Below are positions 20,525 through 31,210 of a stretch of DNA of 64,000 nt, in pieces; position 1 is the stretch's first letter, and each line of letters opens with the position of its first letter. Below the pieces are notes generated by a model, which saw only the letters and a program-made list of their open reading frames with translations, made no database searches and had not been told where the DNA came from. Both the position numbers and the translations under genes were made by a program. The stretch comes from Cheiracanthium punctorium (taxonomy: Eukaryota; Arthropoda; Arachnida; Araneae; Cheiracanthiidae), in contig JAWZYV010013294.1 in assembly GCA_038373885.1 (NCBI GenBank), positions 56,722-120,721 of the forward strand. The letters are read 5' to 3'.

Positions 20525-22486
20525 AAGCCGAATATTTCGATATCGAAAGGGTTCAGAAATTACAAACGCTAGAGTATGCAGACATTCAAATCGAGGGGAA
20601 AAGAGTCAAAGCATTGATTGACTCCGCTGCTCGAAATGCCCGTTATAAGACGCGATCAAATTTCGGAAACTTTTGATACGGATGAATATTCTAAAGTAAA
20701 GCTTGTGTCCGCATTCGGCGAGGAAATTACAGCAGAAGTGCGAACATTACCCATTGCATTAAAATCACAAGACCCAAACTATTCGTATAACGAGGTAAAC
20801 ATTCTATTCGCCGTCACTGATAAGCTGACAGTCCCCTGCATCATTACGCCACAAATTTACGAGCTACTTCAAAGCGCGTGTTTGCCTGTGTTAGGAATTT
20901 TCGAGTGGAAGAGTTCGTCCGAGAATTTATTAGGAGGGAATGTAGGTCAAAGCCAGCCAGAGAATGTACAGCTGGCCCCTCGCGAACAAGCTAGAGAAGA
21001 TGTGTCTAAATACGAGCAGACCCGATGTCAAACAGCAGTTATCAACAAATCCGAAGAAGTTTCTGGCGAAATTAATGAGCAGCTATCAGATGCTACTCTT
21101 TTCAAAAAACAACAAGAGGAGTGTGAAACTTTGAGAGAGGTCTGGGGATTTGCGAGGCAGAATAAAAATAATTATTTTTTGATAGATGGATTAATTTATC
21201 ACAGGGATAAAATTTTGGGAGAGAAAGTAATCCAATTAGTCGTACCGAAAGTTAGGAGGGAACAAGTTTTGAAGTTAGGGCACGAATCTGTTTTCGCCAA
21301 CCATTTGGGAATGCGAAAAACGAAAGAAAGAATACGGTATTCATTCTTTTGGCCGAGTATGTCAAGGGATATAGAGGAGTATTGTAAATCTTGTAAGGAA
21401 TGTCAATTAAGGAGTAGAGAAAGAGAGAGAGATAAAATCCCTATAACACCAGTACCTAGACCTCCGTTCCCTTTCGATCAGGTTAATATCGATATTATAG
21501 GACCGATTGAACCCCCGTCGGCGAGGAAACATAGATATGTCCTCTGCTTGGTCGACCAACATTCAAGGTGGCCGGAGGCGATTCCCCTTCGCGCTATTAC
21601 TGCTAAAGCGACGTGCGATGCGTTGTTAGAAATATTCATGAGGACAGGGATACCCCGAATTATAGCTAGTGACCAAGGGACAAATTTCGTATCAAAGTTG
21701 ACCCAGGAATTTCATGACAGGTTAGGTGCACACCCTAGATTTGCGACCCCAGGACACCCGGAAAGCAGCGGTTTAGTGGAGAGGTACAATCAAGTTTTTA
21801 AAAACATGCTACACCACATTATTCGGAGAGATCCAAAAAATTGGGACAAACATATACCCTACTTGTTATTTGCCTATCGAGAAATACCAAATTGTACCAC
21901 GGGAGTGTCACCGTTTAAGTTAATGTATGGGAGAGAAGTAAGGGGGCCGTTGACAGTGTTAAAATCGTCGTGGGCAGGTGAAATCCCCCTACCCATAAAC
22001 ATTGGGAAAAGCGCCGTGGAGTATTTGCAGGAATTAAAAACCAATTTAGAAACAGCCGCCGAGCAGGCTTCGTTGATATCAGAAGTAAAGCAAGGCGCAT
22101 ACGCAAAATATGCTAATAGAAGAGCAGTATACAAAGAATTTCGTCCGGGAGACCAGGTTTATTTATTGATCCCCGATTCCACAAATAAATTATACGCTAG
22201 GTGGACAGGGCCAGCAGAGATAGTGTATCGTGTTAACGCAGATTCGTACAAAGTTAAATTGCCCGACGATACTGTGAGACATGTCCATGTAAATAAAATC
22301 AGAAAATTTTACAATAGAGTACAGGCAGTAGGTGTCATTTTCGAGAAAGAAGAAGAGTTAGGGGAGGTTCACCCCATTCCTAACCGGAATAATAGTTCCG
22401 AAAAGAGCAATTGGAGCGAAGTTGATCTCGATCATTTAGACGATGAGCAAAAGGAAAGAAATCTACAAACTACTGCAAAAGTATGA
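20525..22486 (+). pseudogene. LTR element protease and integrase
   Basis: The first part (20525 to about 20630) reads YADIQIEG...ALIDSAA, the aspartic protease site where DSGA/DTGA is expected; here Gly is Ala, and the frame shifts by one just after it to continue EMPVIRRDQ. The long frame from 20636 to 22486 holds the integrase. It has an HHCC zinc domain (GHESVFANH... CKSCKEC, 21279-21405) and a DDE core with Asp in VNIDIIGP (about 21490), Asp in ASDQGTNF (about 21668) and Glu in SGLVERYN (about 21777). A C-terminal domain contains FRPGDQVYLLIP and WTGPAEIVYRV. The 3' end overlaps the RT frame by 44 bases. Integrase is complete; protease is damaged. Confidence 0.88.
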
Positions 22487-23834
22487 ACCTCTATTTTCAA
22501 ATAAGGTTCAAATCGCTAGAGTAGATGAGCGTAAAATCCGCATAAATAATAGTGAGAGGAGGAAACCCCACCTCTATCGAATACCAGAAGCATTGAAACC
22601 TCGAGTTGATAGCCAGATAGCAGAACTATTGCAATTTGGACTAATCGAAGAAAGTGATGCGGAAATCGCGCACCCAGTGGTATGCGTGATGAAGAAGGAT
22701 GGTACATTAAGACTTTGCGTGGATTTCAGAGCTCTTAAAGCAGTTACCAAACCCGACGACTTCCCCATGGAGAATGCCACTGACTTAATGTTCGCTATTG
22801 GCAAAGCAAAAGTTATTTCCACGATCGATTTATTAAAGGGATACTGGGCTATCCCGCTCGAAAGGGAGAGTCAAGATTTAGCATCATTTAAAACGCATAG
22901 ATCCCAATATCGCTTCAAAGTTATGCCGTTTGGGTTGCGCAATGCAGCCGCGACATTCCAGAGGGTAATGAATAAGGCCCTCGCAGACTACAAAGACTTT
23001 GCCCGAGCTTATATCGATGACATCGCCGTATTTTCCGAAAACTTGGACCATCATATTGACCATTTAAACACTGTGTTTACTAAGCTACAAGAACTGCATT
23101 TTTCGGTTAATCTGAGAAAATGCACCTTTGGTAAGCCACAAATAAAATATCTGGGTCATATTGTCGGATCTGGCAAACACCATACAGACCCCGACAAAGT
23201 GGAAGCCATCCGAAGGTTGGCTCGCGAGCAAAATAAGAAAGAACTGAAAAGCCTGTTAGGCTTATGCAATTATTACCGTGACTATATCCCACACTATTCC
23301 GAAATTGTGTACCCGCTGACAGAATTAACAAAGAAGAAAAGTCCTGAAACACTAAACTGGACTGAGGAGCACGAACAGGCCTTTGGCAGTGTCAAAAAGG
23401 GCCTTGCCGAAGCCCCTTGCCTTAACACTCCAGTGCTAGGGCAACCATTTGTGATAGAATGTGATGCGTCGTCCATAGGCATCGGTGCCTGCCTGTCACA
23501 GAGGAAAGATGGTGTCCTCTATCCAATCAGTTACGCGAGTCAAAAGCTGACTAAAGCCCAACAAGCGTGGCCGACCATAGAAAGAGAGGCCTTTGCCGTC
23601 ATCTGGAGCCTGAAAAAGTTTGAGACGTGGATCTTCGGTTCAACCGTAGAACTCATTACTGATCACAACCCATTGACATACATTACAAAGAACGCTCCCC
23701 AATCATCAAAGTTGCAGAGGTGGGCACTAGCTCTGCAGAAATATGAGGTGAGTATTTCCCATTGCCCAGGGGCAATGCTAACGAACGCTGACGCTTTGTC
23801 TAGATTGCACACTCTGGATTCAGCTCAAGAATAA
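22443..23834 (+). CDS. LTR element reverse transcriptase and RNase H
   Basis: An open frame of 463 codons. RT: KKDGTLRLCVDFRALK, STIDLLKGYWAIPL (motif A Asp), FKVMPFGLRNAAATFQR, and the catalytic YIDD in RAYIDDIAVFS at about 23008-23020. Then come KIKYLGH-type and LLGLCNYYRDYIP motifs. RNase H: FVIECDASSIGIGACLSQ (Asp), EREAFAVIWSLKKF (Glu), LITDHNPLTYI (Asp) and LTNADALSR (Asp). It ends 233 bases before the right LTR with no integrase downstream, which confirms the unusual order. It overlaps the integrase frame in the +1 direction, so expression would need a frameshift or an internal start at ATG 22443. Confidence 0.92.
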   Translation: MSKRKEIYKLLQKYEPLFSNKVQIARVDERKIRINNSERRKPHLYRIPEALKPRVDSQIAELLQFGLIEESDAEIAHPVVCVMKKDGTLRLCVDFRALKAVTKPDDFPMENATDLMFAIGKAKVISTIDLLKGYWAIPLERESQDLASFKTHRSQYRFKVMPFGLRNAAATFQRVMNKALADYKDFARAYIDDIAVFSENLDHHIDHLNTVFTKLQELHFSVNLRKCTFGKPQIKYLGHIVGSGKHHTDPDKVEAIRRLAREQNKKELKSLLGLCNYYRDYIPHYSEIVYPLTELTKKKSPETLNWTEEHEQAFGSVKKGLAEAPCLNTPVLGQPFVIECDASSIGIGACLSQRKDGVLYPISYASQKLTKAQQAWPTIEREAFAVIWSLKKFETWIFGSTVELITDHNPLTYITKNAPQSSKLQRWALALQKYEVSISHCPGAMLTNADALSRLHTLDSAQE

Positions 23835-24067
23835 TATACTCAACAACAATCTTGGTGACTTTGGTTGTGGTTGAACTAAAAAAAAAAGGACTGTTACTTC
23901 TTTATTCGGACATGTGCTATTGTGGTATATACTGTTTAATTATGTGCTTTTGTATTTTTTTTTTTCAGTTAAGTATCAATTGTAGCTACAAGTGTGCCTC
24001 CACTCGACTAATAAGTCATATTGGATCTAGGTAAGTGAACCCCCTAGCTCCAATCCTGCATGGGGGG
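23835..24067 (+). other. LTR element 3' non-coding region and polypurine run
   Basis: AT-rich, with A and T homopolymers near 23878 and 23955. It ends in GCATGGGGGG at 24058-24067 immediately before the right LTR; the G run is the likely (short) polypurine primer site. No integrase or env gene is present. Confidence 0.6.
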
Positions 24068-24376
24068 TGTGATGTGAGAGTGTCGGCTCTCAGCCCTCTC
24101 CGCCCCCCACCGACAGTGGAAGAGATAAGAAGAGAAGGCTATTGACCTCCGTCGAGGGAGGACGTGTTTTCCTTGTGGTGGCGATACCACCGAGTTAGAA
24201 GCAGCGTGGTGCTGGCTTCCAAATTTATTTTAAATGTATTCTTTATGTTATTCGTATGCAAATTTTTAATCCAGAGAAGTATCATCATTATATATGTTTA
24301 TATATCTTAATAAAGGAAATCTGTATTAAACCAAGAAGTACAAGGTGTATATTCGAGGAGGTGGAGGAACATCACA
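24068..24376 (+). repeat. Right (3') LTR
   Basis: 309 bp, the same length as the left LTR, with three differences by eye. It is followed by GATAT and then E5 sequence. Confidence 0.93.
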
Positions 24377-24381
24377 GATAT
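24377..24381. repeat. LTR element target-site duplication, right copy
   Basis: GATAT matches 18846-18850. Confidence 0.88.
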
Positions 24382-25950
24382 ATTGTGTTGCACCACTTTA
24401 AAATGCGATTAACAGTGTTCTGTAGTTGGCGCTCTACATAGCGCATGTCCTTCCCCTGACAAGAAATCTGGAGGTCATCTACATACAGGCTACCATGGAC
24501 AGTTGCAGGGACTTGTTTAAGGATGTCATTTATTTTTATTGAAAAAAGGGTAACACTTAGGATGGAGCCCTGAGGTACGCCTTCCTCCTGTATAAAGTTA
24601 TTGGATAAAGTGTTGTTTATTCGTACTCTAAAGTTCCGAAGGGATAAAAAGTTCTTGATAAAAATGGGAAGGTTGCCACGTAAACCAAAGTTATGTAAGT
24701 CACGGAGAATACCGTATCTCCAAGTCCGGTCATAAGCTTTCTCTATGTCAAAGAAAATGGAAAGTAAGTGATTTTTTCTCAAGAAAGCATTTCGAATTTG
24801 TGTCTCCAGGTAGAGAATATTGTCTATAGTAGTTCTGCCTTTACGGAAGCCACTTTGAAAAGGGTGTAAAGGGTTCTCAGTTTCTAAAATATAAACTAGG
24901 CGGGCATTAATCATCCTCTCCATTAGTTTGCATAAGCAGCTAGTAAGGGCTATGGGACGGTAGTTATTGGGGTTGGACGGATCTTTTCCAGGTTTGGGCT
25001 AAGGAACGACTATGGCATTTCTCCGTGAAGAAGGGAATTTATGCTCATTCCAGATTCTGTTGTATAAATGGAGTAGGTTTAGTAATGAGTCGTGGGAAAG
25101 GTGTTTCAGCATTTCGTAGGTTATGTTATCTGGTTCAGGAGAAGTATTTGAGGATTGTTTTAAACTTAAGAGTTCATTGATTGTAAAAGCACTATTGTAG
25201 GCAATGTGCGAGGAAGTATTAAAGTGTAATTTATGCCGTTCAGATTGCTGTTTATAGGGAAGGAAGGTGTTGGAGTAAGAGTAACTGGAGGAGTTTGATG
25301 AAAGTGTTTGGCCAATAGTGTTTGCTATTTCTTGCGTATTGAATATAATGTTGTTATTAAGAGATAAACAGGATACAGAGTGGTTAGTATATATACCAGT
25401 GGCTCTTTTTATTTTTGCCCATAGTTCCTTACTAGTGGTGGATGTAGAGATGCTGGAGACATAGTTTATCCATGATTCTCTCTGAGAATGACGCCTCACT
25501 CTCCGTGCATGAGCATTTGTTTTTTTGAAATTTATGAGATTTGCAGTGGTAGGGCACCGCCGAAAGGTGCCCCAAGCCCTCTGTTGTTGTTTTTTTGCAA
25601 GGGTACATTTTTCATTCCACCACGGTTTTTCCTATCGATCATATGTGATTTTTGGGATGCTTGCATTGGCAGCTTCAATAATGACGGAAGTAACGGTTTC
25701 GAAGACCTTGTCAATATTTCCATCAATCATATTAGATGATATGTTACAAAGTGAGGTAAAAGTTTGCCAGTCTGCTTTATTGTGAATGTATCTGGGGAAG
25801 GTAGATTTTTGAGTGAAATTCTGGTACAGGGGGGAGAGTATAACTGGAAAATGGTCACTATTATGTAAATCACCGGAGACCGGGAAGTCATAACGGAAGG
25901 ATTGATGGGGAACAAACAGCAAGATCTATGGCATGGAAAGATTTTGTAGG
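24382..25950 (-). pseudogene. E5 ORF2, N-terminal RT part and endonuclease
   Basis: This continues E5 ORF2 beyond the LTR element. RT (24382-24923): MINARLVYILE, SGFRKGRTTIDN, FFDIEKAYDRTW and LYVDDLQIS; the frame is open through this piece. It breaks near 25000 (TAG close to KPGKD). The linker (24999-25499) has RESWINYVSS and KELWAKIKRA. The endonuclease C-terminal half (25500-25950) has SGDLHNSDHFPVIL. The sequence stops at the residues corresponding to FHAIDLA, where E6 begins. Confidence 0.82.
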
Positions 25951-26293
25951 TTGGTTGGTTGGTTGGTGTTTATTGGCACAAGGTCCAAAAAGGACATGCT
26001 GCGCCAGACAAGGAGTTAAAATCATATCATGGTGTACCCAGATACAAGGTACCACTAAAATCCAGTAAAATCTAATTGTAAAGACTAAAAAGGTAAAAGG
26101 TAAAATTCAAAAGGTGTTTAAAGCAGATAAAAAGTGAAACAAAAACATCTGGATGAGGAGTCCCATCCAGATACAATTCAGACATGTGCAGACACTTCAT
26201 ACCGAAAAGAGAATGTTAGCCCGTTGAAGGAATAAAAACAAGTGATGGTGAGGGGTTTCACCCAAAAGGTCGTCGAGTCTGGGATGGGAACAA

Positions 26294-26305
26294 TTAAAAA
26301 AATTT
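26294..26305. repeat. E7 target-site duplication, left copy
   Basis: TTAAAAAAATTT is repeated exactly at 29835-29846, on the other side of E7. The E6 sequence continues across the two copies when compared with E12 (44521-44575). Confidence 0.92.
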
Positions 26306-26563
26306 GGTTGGTTGGTTGGTTAGTTGGTGCTTAATGGCACAAGGTCCAGAAAGGACATACTGAGCCAGACTATGTGTATAAGTGTAAAAAGAGTGTTTAC
26401 AGGTATAAACGTGTTGCTTAAAACAAGTAAAATTAAAAACCATGAGGTCTAAAAACGATAAAAGCATGCTGTATAAAGGTTAAAAAGTACCTTAAAATAA
26501 TATAAGGACATCTGGATGGGGGCCCCCATCCAGAAACCAGTCTGACAAATGTTCTTGCTTCAC

Positions 26564-29335
26564 AATGAGTAAAAAAGATTGCTACGGCGAAGAAAGGCGA
26601 ACAAATTACGGTGCGGGGTTTCACCCAAAATATCGTCAAGTTTAGGATGAGAACAGTTAAAAAATATTTGGTAAAGATCCTTAAAAGCAGAGCAAGAGGT
26701 TAAAAGATGATGTATGCTAAGTTGAGTATGACAATGTGGGCATTCAGGAGCAGGTTCACCCAAAAGGAGGTACTTATGGGTTAGTCTGGTATGGCCAATG
26801 CGAAGGCGAGTGAGAGTGACATCGTGCTTGCGGTACGGTTGAGTGGACCAGTGGGTAAGGGCTGGCCGGATAGAGTGAAGTTGTTTTTGGGTTTCACAGT
26901 CCCATGTTATTCCAAGTGCCTTTTGTTAGGGAAGAGATGCCAGACTTTATATCGGTATAGGGCAGATCACAGCTATATGGGACGGTAGAATGCCTCGCCA
27001 AAGAATCTGCTTTTTCGTTTCCGGGAATGCCAATATGGCTAGGTACCCAGCAGTAGAGGATAATGTATCCACGGTTCATGAGTCTCTTGTGCATGCGTAA
27101 GACTTTCAAAATATAACTATGAGTGAGGGAGCCGGATTTCAGATTCTCCAAGACACTTAATGAGTCAGAGTAAAGGATGAAATGTTTGGTATTTGTTCTC
27201 GAGATGTAAAGAAGGCTTTCATAAATAGCTATTAATTCGGCTGTAAATATGGAACAAAACGAAGGTAGGGTGTAGTTGTAAGAATGATTATGATGTACAT
27301 AAGCAAAGCCAACGTGATTATGAGATTTTGAGCCGTCAGTATACAGTTCTTCGAAGTTTCGATATTTGCTTTTATGGTCTAGAAATAACTGTTTATATAT
27401 TATGGGGTCAGTGTTTGGTTTTGTGAAGTCTTCGAATGGTTGTAGGTAGGGAATTTGCAATTCGGTCCATGGTGGGACTTCATGAAATGAACAAGTAGAT
27501 ACATTAAGATCCTCCAATTGGGTACCGACTACACTCCTACGGATCCTAAGTCCGAAGGCGGGAGTGCAGGAAGGGCGATTTGCATAAAACTGGTCCAGTT
27601 GGGTATCGATGAAAGAATCCTTTAAGGGATGTGAAGAATGAGATAAGATGCGAAAATAGGTATTTAATGATAGTTTCTGACGTATGAGAGTGAGGGATGG
27701 TTCATGACAGGTGATGTAAAGGCTATGGATAGGTGATGTCCTAAAAGCACCAGAACATATGCGTAGTGCAGTATGATGCACTGTGTCAAGTTTTTTTAGC
27801 GTAGATTTAGAAGCTGATGCATAGATGCAGCTTGCATAGTCCATTTTAGAACGGATGACAGCACGGTAGATCCGCATCAGAGCATCCCGCTCGGCCCCCC
27901 AAGAGGTATTGGTTAAAACCTTTAAAATGTTCAGTTTTTTTTCGCATTTTCTACGAATGTCAGAAATATGATTAGCGAACGTAAGTTTTTTGTCAAAAGT
28001 TAGGCCTAAAAATTTAAAAGAGTCCTTGATAATGATTTTGGTACGATGGAGGTAAAGTTCTGGTTCTGGGTGGATCCCACGCTTCCGGCAGAAGTGAATG
28101 CAAGTTGTTTTTTCTGCAGAAATATTATACCCATTGGTATTGCACCATTTTTGGATGTGATTGATAGTGGTCTGAAGCTGCCGTTCTATGTAACGCATGT
28201 CTTGCCCCTGACAGGAGATCTGTAGGTCATCAACATATAGGCTACCGTGTACTGTCGGAGGGAGCTGGTTGCGGAATCCACTCTGGAAAGGGTGTATATG
28301 GCCCTCAGTTTCTAAAACGTATACTAGACGCGTATTAATCATTCGCTCCAGTAGTTTGCACAGACAATTAGTTAGGGCTATGGGACGATAGTTATTGGGA
28401 TTAGTGGTGTCTTTTCCAGGTTTGGGTAAGGGAATGATCATTGCATTTCTCCACTCCAAGGGAAACGCATGCTCATTCCATATTCTATTGTATAGCTGTA
28501 AAAGACTAATTAAGGAATCATGGGAGAGGTGTTTAAGCATATCATTAGTGATGCCATCAGGGCCAGGGGATGTACTTGATGACTGTCTTAAACTGTTGCG
28601 TAGTTCATTCATAGTGAAAGGACTATTGTAGGAGAAGTTCGAGGAAGTTTTGAAGTTTAATTTGTGGCGTTCGGATTGTTCCTTGTATGGAAGAAAGGTG
28701 CTAGAATACGAGGTTTTGCAGGATGTGAATGCTAGAGATTGACCTATTGTATTTGCAATTCTTTTTGTATCTGAAATAATTTGGTTATTGATGGATAGGC
28801 AGGATATGGAGTGATTACTATAGATGCCCATGATTCTTTTAGTTTTGTCCCATAGTTCCTTACTGGAGGTAGAAGGTGAGATACTGGAGACGTATTTAAT
28901 CCAGGATTCTCTCTGGGAACGTCTCCTTATTTTGCGTGCATTTGCACGAGCTTTTTTAAAGGTTATAAGGTTTTCAGTGGTGGGGTACCGCCGAAAATTA
29001 CCCCACGCTTTCTTCTGCTGTTTCTTAGCGAGGGTGCAAGCCTCGTTCCACCACGGCTTTTTAATTCTATGGTTGCTTTTAACAGATTTTGGAATGCTCG
29101 CGTCGGCTGCATTTATGATAATGGAGGTGACATTCCTAACGACCTCGTCTATGTTTCCTTCAATAATGTTTGGTAATATGGTAGATAGCAAAGAAAAAGT
29201 CTGCCAGTCTGCTTTATTATGAATGTATCTGGGTATGTTAGTGGTTTGGTTGACATTCTGATATAAGGGTGAGAGAATGATCGGAAAGTGATCGCTGTTA
29301 TGCAAGTCGCCAGAAACTGAGAAATTATCAGACAT
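26564..29335 (-). pseudogene. E7 shortened ORF2: endonuclease tail, RT with internal deletion, RNase H
   Basis: From the first ATG at 29335 the frame is open to 26894 (813 codons). It starts at MSDNFSVSGDLHNSDHF in the endonuclease, continues through the linker, and has the RT deletion at the junction SGFR/NQLPP, removing motif A (FFDIEKAY) but keeping LYVDDLQIS. RNase H has LYTDGSKS, ELIAIYES, YSDSLSVL and NEKADSLA. A two-base loss near 26907 shifts the frame, and the C-terminal Cys/His part lies in another frame to about 26564. Without motif A the RT cannot work. Both deletions keep the frame open, which is unusual for random decay. Confidence 0.85.
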
Positions 29336-29834
29336 CACGCACAGAACATCCCTTAGGCAGCATCCACCCTTAACGACGTGCCCAGTAGATGTCCGATTGC
29401 TTGATCCCCAGCAGTTGATCGAAATCTGTACCACCAGCCGATTGATATACGGGGGAACGCTGTATACCTCCCGTTTACCCGAAGCCGAGGCCAAAGCAAT
29501 GTGTTGAGGTTTCTCCCGTGTCTGTGGAAATTCCGTAATGATGATTTCCTTTACGGGAACACCCCTCAATTACCAGGATCCCCATTTCCGGGGACACGGG
29601 TCTCCACGCACGGCCAACACGTGGGTAGTTTTCCGCCAATAGAAGCTGACAGCACAGGGCGACCGCAGCTTCTAAAGGGGGGCCCTCACCTCCACAGAGG
29701 AAACTACACTGAGGGGGAAAAGGAAGGAGATAGCTAAGAGAAGAGGAGGGTAGGACATAGAAAAGCGAAAGATCGCTGGGGCCCCGGGGTTGCGACACCC
29801 GTAAAAACCTAAAGTAGGTTTTTCCCCTGAGGGG
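29336..29834 (-). promoter_or_regulatory. E7 5' UTR, long form
   Basis: The leader is nearly the same as in E3, from the terminal hairpins to the block reading CATCCCTTAGGCAGC. At about 29330-29350 it is fused directly to endonuclease sequence, so the part nearest ORF1 is missing. Confidence 0.6.
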
Positions 29835-29846
29835 TTAAAAAAATTT
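29835..29846. repeat. E7 target-site duplication, right copy
   Basis: TTAAAAAAATTT matches 26294-26305. Confidence 0.92.
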
Positions 29847-30782
29847 AGGTAAAAGGTTTTAAAAGCAGAGCAAGAGGTTAAACGATGATGTATGGTAAAA
29901 TGAGTATGACAATGAGGGCATTCTGGAGCAGGTTCACCCAATAGAAGGTACTTATGGGTAAGTCTTGTATGGCCAATGCGAAGACGAGTCAGAATAACAT
30001 CGTGCTTGCGGTATGGTTGAGTGGACCAGTGGGTAAGAGCTGGCCGGATAGAGTGAAGTTTGTTTTGGGTTTCACAGTCCCATATGTCATTCCAAGTGCC
30101 TTTTGTTAGGGAAGAGATGCCAGACTTTATGTCAGTATAGGGCAGATCACGGTTATATGGGACGGTAGAATGCCTGGCCAAAGAATCGGCTTTTTCGTTT
30201 CCAGGAATCCCAATATGGCTAGGTACCCAGCAGTAGAGGATGTTGTATCCACGGTTCATGAGTCTCTTGTGCATGCATAGGACTTTTAAAATATAACTAT
30301 GAGTGAGGGAGCCAGATTTCAGATTCTCTAATACACTTAATGAGTCAGAGTAGATGATGAAATGTTTGGTATTTGTTCTCGAGATGTAAAGAAGGCTTTC
30401 ATAAATAGCTATTAATTCGGCTGTAAATATGGAGCAAAATGAAGGTAGGGTGTAGTTGTAAAAATGATTTCGATGTACATAAGCAAAGCCAACGTGATTA
30501 AGAGATTTTGAGCCGTCAGTATATAGTTCGTCGAAGTTTCTATATTTGCTTTTATGGTCTAGAAATAACTGTTGGTATATTATGGGGTCAGTGTTTGGTT
30601 TTGTGAAGCCTTCGAATGGTTGTAGGTAGGAAATCTGCAATTTAGTCCATGGTGGCACTTCATGAAATGAACAAGTAGATGCATTAACATCCTCCAATTG
30701 GGTACCGACTACACTCCTACGGACCCGAAGTCCGAAGGGGGGAGTGCAGGAAAGGCGATTTTCATAAAACTGGTCCAATTGG

Positions 30783-30790
30783 GTGTCTAT
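30783..30790. repeat. hAT MITE target-site duplication, left copy
   Basis: GTGTCTAT is repeated at 31203-31210. Eight bases is the standard hAT duplication length. Confidence 0.88.
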
Positions 30791-31202
30791 TAGAGATGAG
30801 TTCGGGCTCATTTTTTGAAGCCCGAGCCCGCCCGAGCCCGAAGACTTTTAATCCGAGCCCGCCCGAGCCCGAGCAATATTATTAAAGTTGGCGCCCGAGC
30901 CCGAAATTTCAGCTAAATACAAATAAAATTAACTACTTCATTAAGAGGATACAATAAATTTTGGAGCTTCACACACCTTCTAGTCCCCCGTGCCGCTATT
31001 TTTTGAAATAAGTACGTCTATTTATCCCATGAATCACTTTTTAAAATCTGTTTCAAGGAGTATTTTCAACAAAGGAGAAATTTTTCACGAGCCCGAGCCC
31101 GCCCGAGCCCGAACGGAATCGTGAATTACAGAGCCCGAGCCCGAGTCGGGCCCGGGCTCGAGCTCGGGCTTTCGGGCACGGGCTGAGCCCGTCTCATCTC
31201 TA
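30791..31202. mobile_element. hAT-type MITE rich in GCCCGAGCCCG motifs
   Basis: A 412-bp non-coding insertion in E6. The termini are inverted repeats: TAGAGATGAG at 30791 and CTCATCTCTA ending at 31202, continued by similar GGGCTC/GAGCCC blocks. The 8-bp duplication GTGTCTAT and the TAGAGATG end point to the hAT superfamily. Next to both ends are runs of CCCGAGCCCG units that can fold on each other; the centre (30905-31085) is AT-rich. There is no open frame, so it depends on a transposase elsewhere. Confidence 0.85.
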
Positions 31203-31210
31203 GTGTCTAT
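31203..31210. repeat. hAT MITE target-site duplication, right copy
   Basis: GTGTCTAT matches 30783-30790; E6 sequence resumes with TAGAGAATCC. Confidence 0.88.

Larger units (their letters stand above)
18851..24376 (+). mobile_element. LTR retrotransposon, gypsy-type with integrase before RT
   Basis: A complete element of 5526 bp bounded by 309-bp LTRs that begin TGTGATG and end CATCACA. It has a GATAT target duplication and lies within the RT gene of E5. The order on the plus strand is gag, protease, integrase, reverse transcriptase, RNase H. The polymerase is Ty3/gypsy-like in sequence, but the integrase is upstream of RT, as in Ty1/copia and the Gmr1 lineage. By eye the LTRs differ at three positions, so the insertion is young, although the coding frame is broken in several places. 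Confidence 0.93.
17043..25950 (-). mobile_element. E5: I-like LINE, split by an LTR retrotransposon
   Basis: E5 begins with the TTGG tail at 17043-17055. It has a 3' UTR of the type that starts AGACTATGTGTATA after the common block, shared with E7. The body is ORF2 only: RNase H (17291-18330), RT (18338-18850 and 24382-25010), linker and endonuclease C-terminal half (25010-25950). The LTR element occupies 18851-24376. At 25951 E5 stops within the endonuclease and the tail of E6 begins. I do not find the rest of E5 (endonuclease N-terminus, ORF1, 5' UTR) in the window. Confidence 0.85.
26306..29834 (-). mobile_element. E7: internally deleted I-like LINE inside E6
   Basis: It has both ends: the TTGG tail at 26306-26325 and the 5' hairpins ending at 29834, with a perfect 12-bp target duplication. 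Two internal parts are missing compared with E3: about 320 bp of RT at 28271, and everything from the endonuclease middle through ORF1 and part of the 5' UTR at about 29330. The body is nearly the same as E3, but the 3' end up to about 26640 matches the E5 type, so E7 is also a hybrid. It is a non-autonomous derivative that moved as a unit. Confidence 0.9.

Noticed and set aside
30815..30900. CCCGAGCCCG units as a GC-rich minisatellite or promoter island
   Set aside because: They lie symmetrically inside terminal inverted repeats with an 8-bp duplication, so they belong to a hAT-type MITE.
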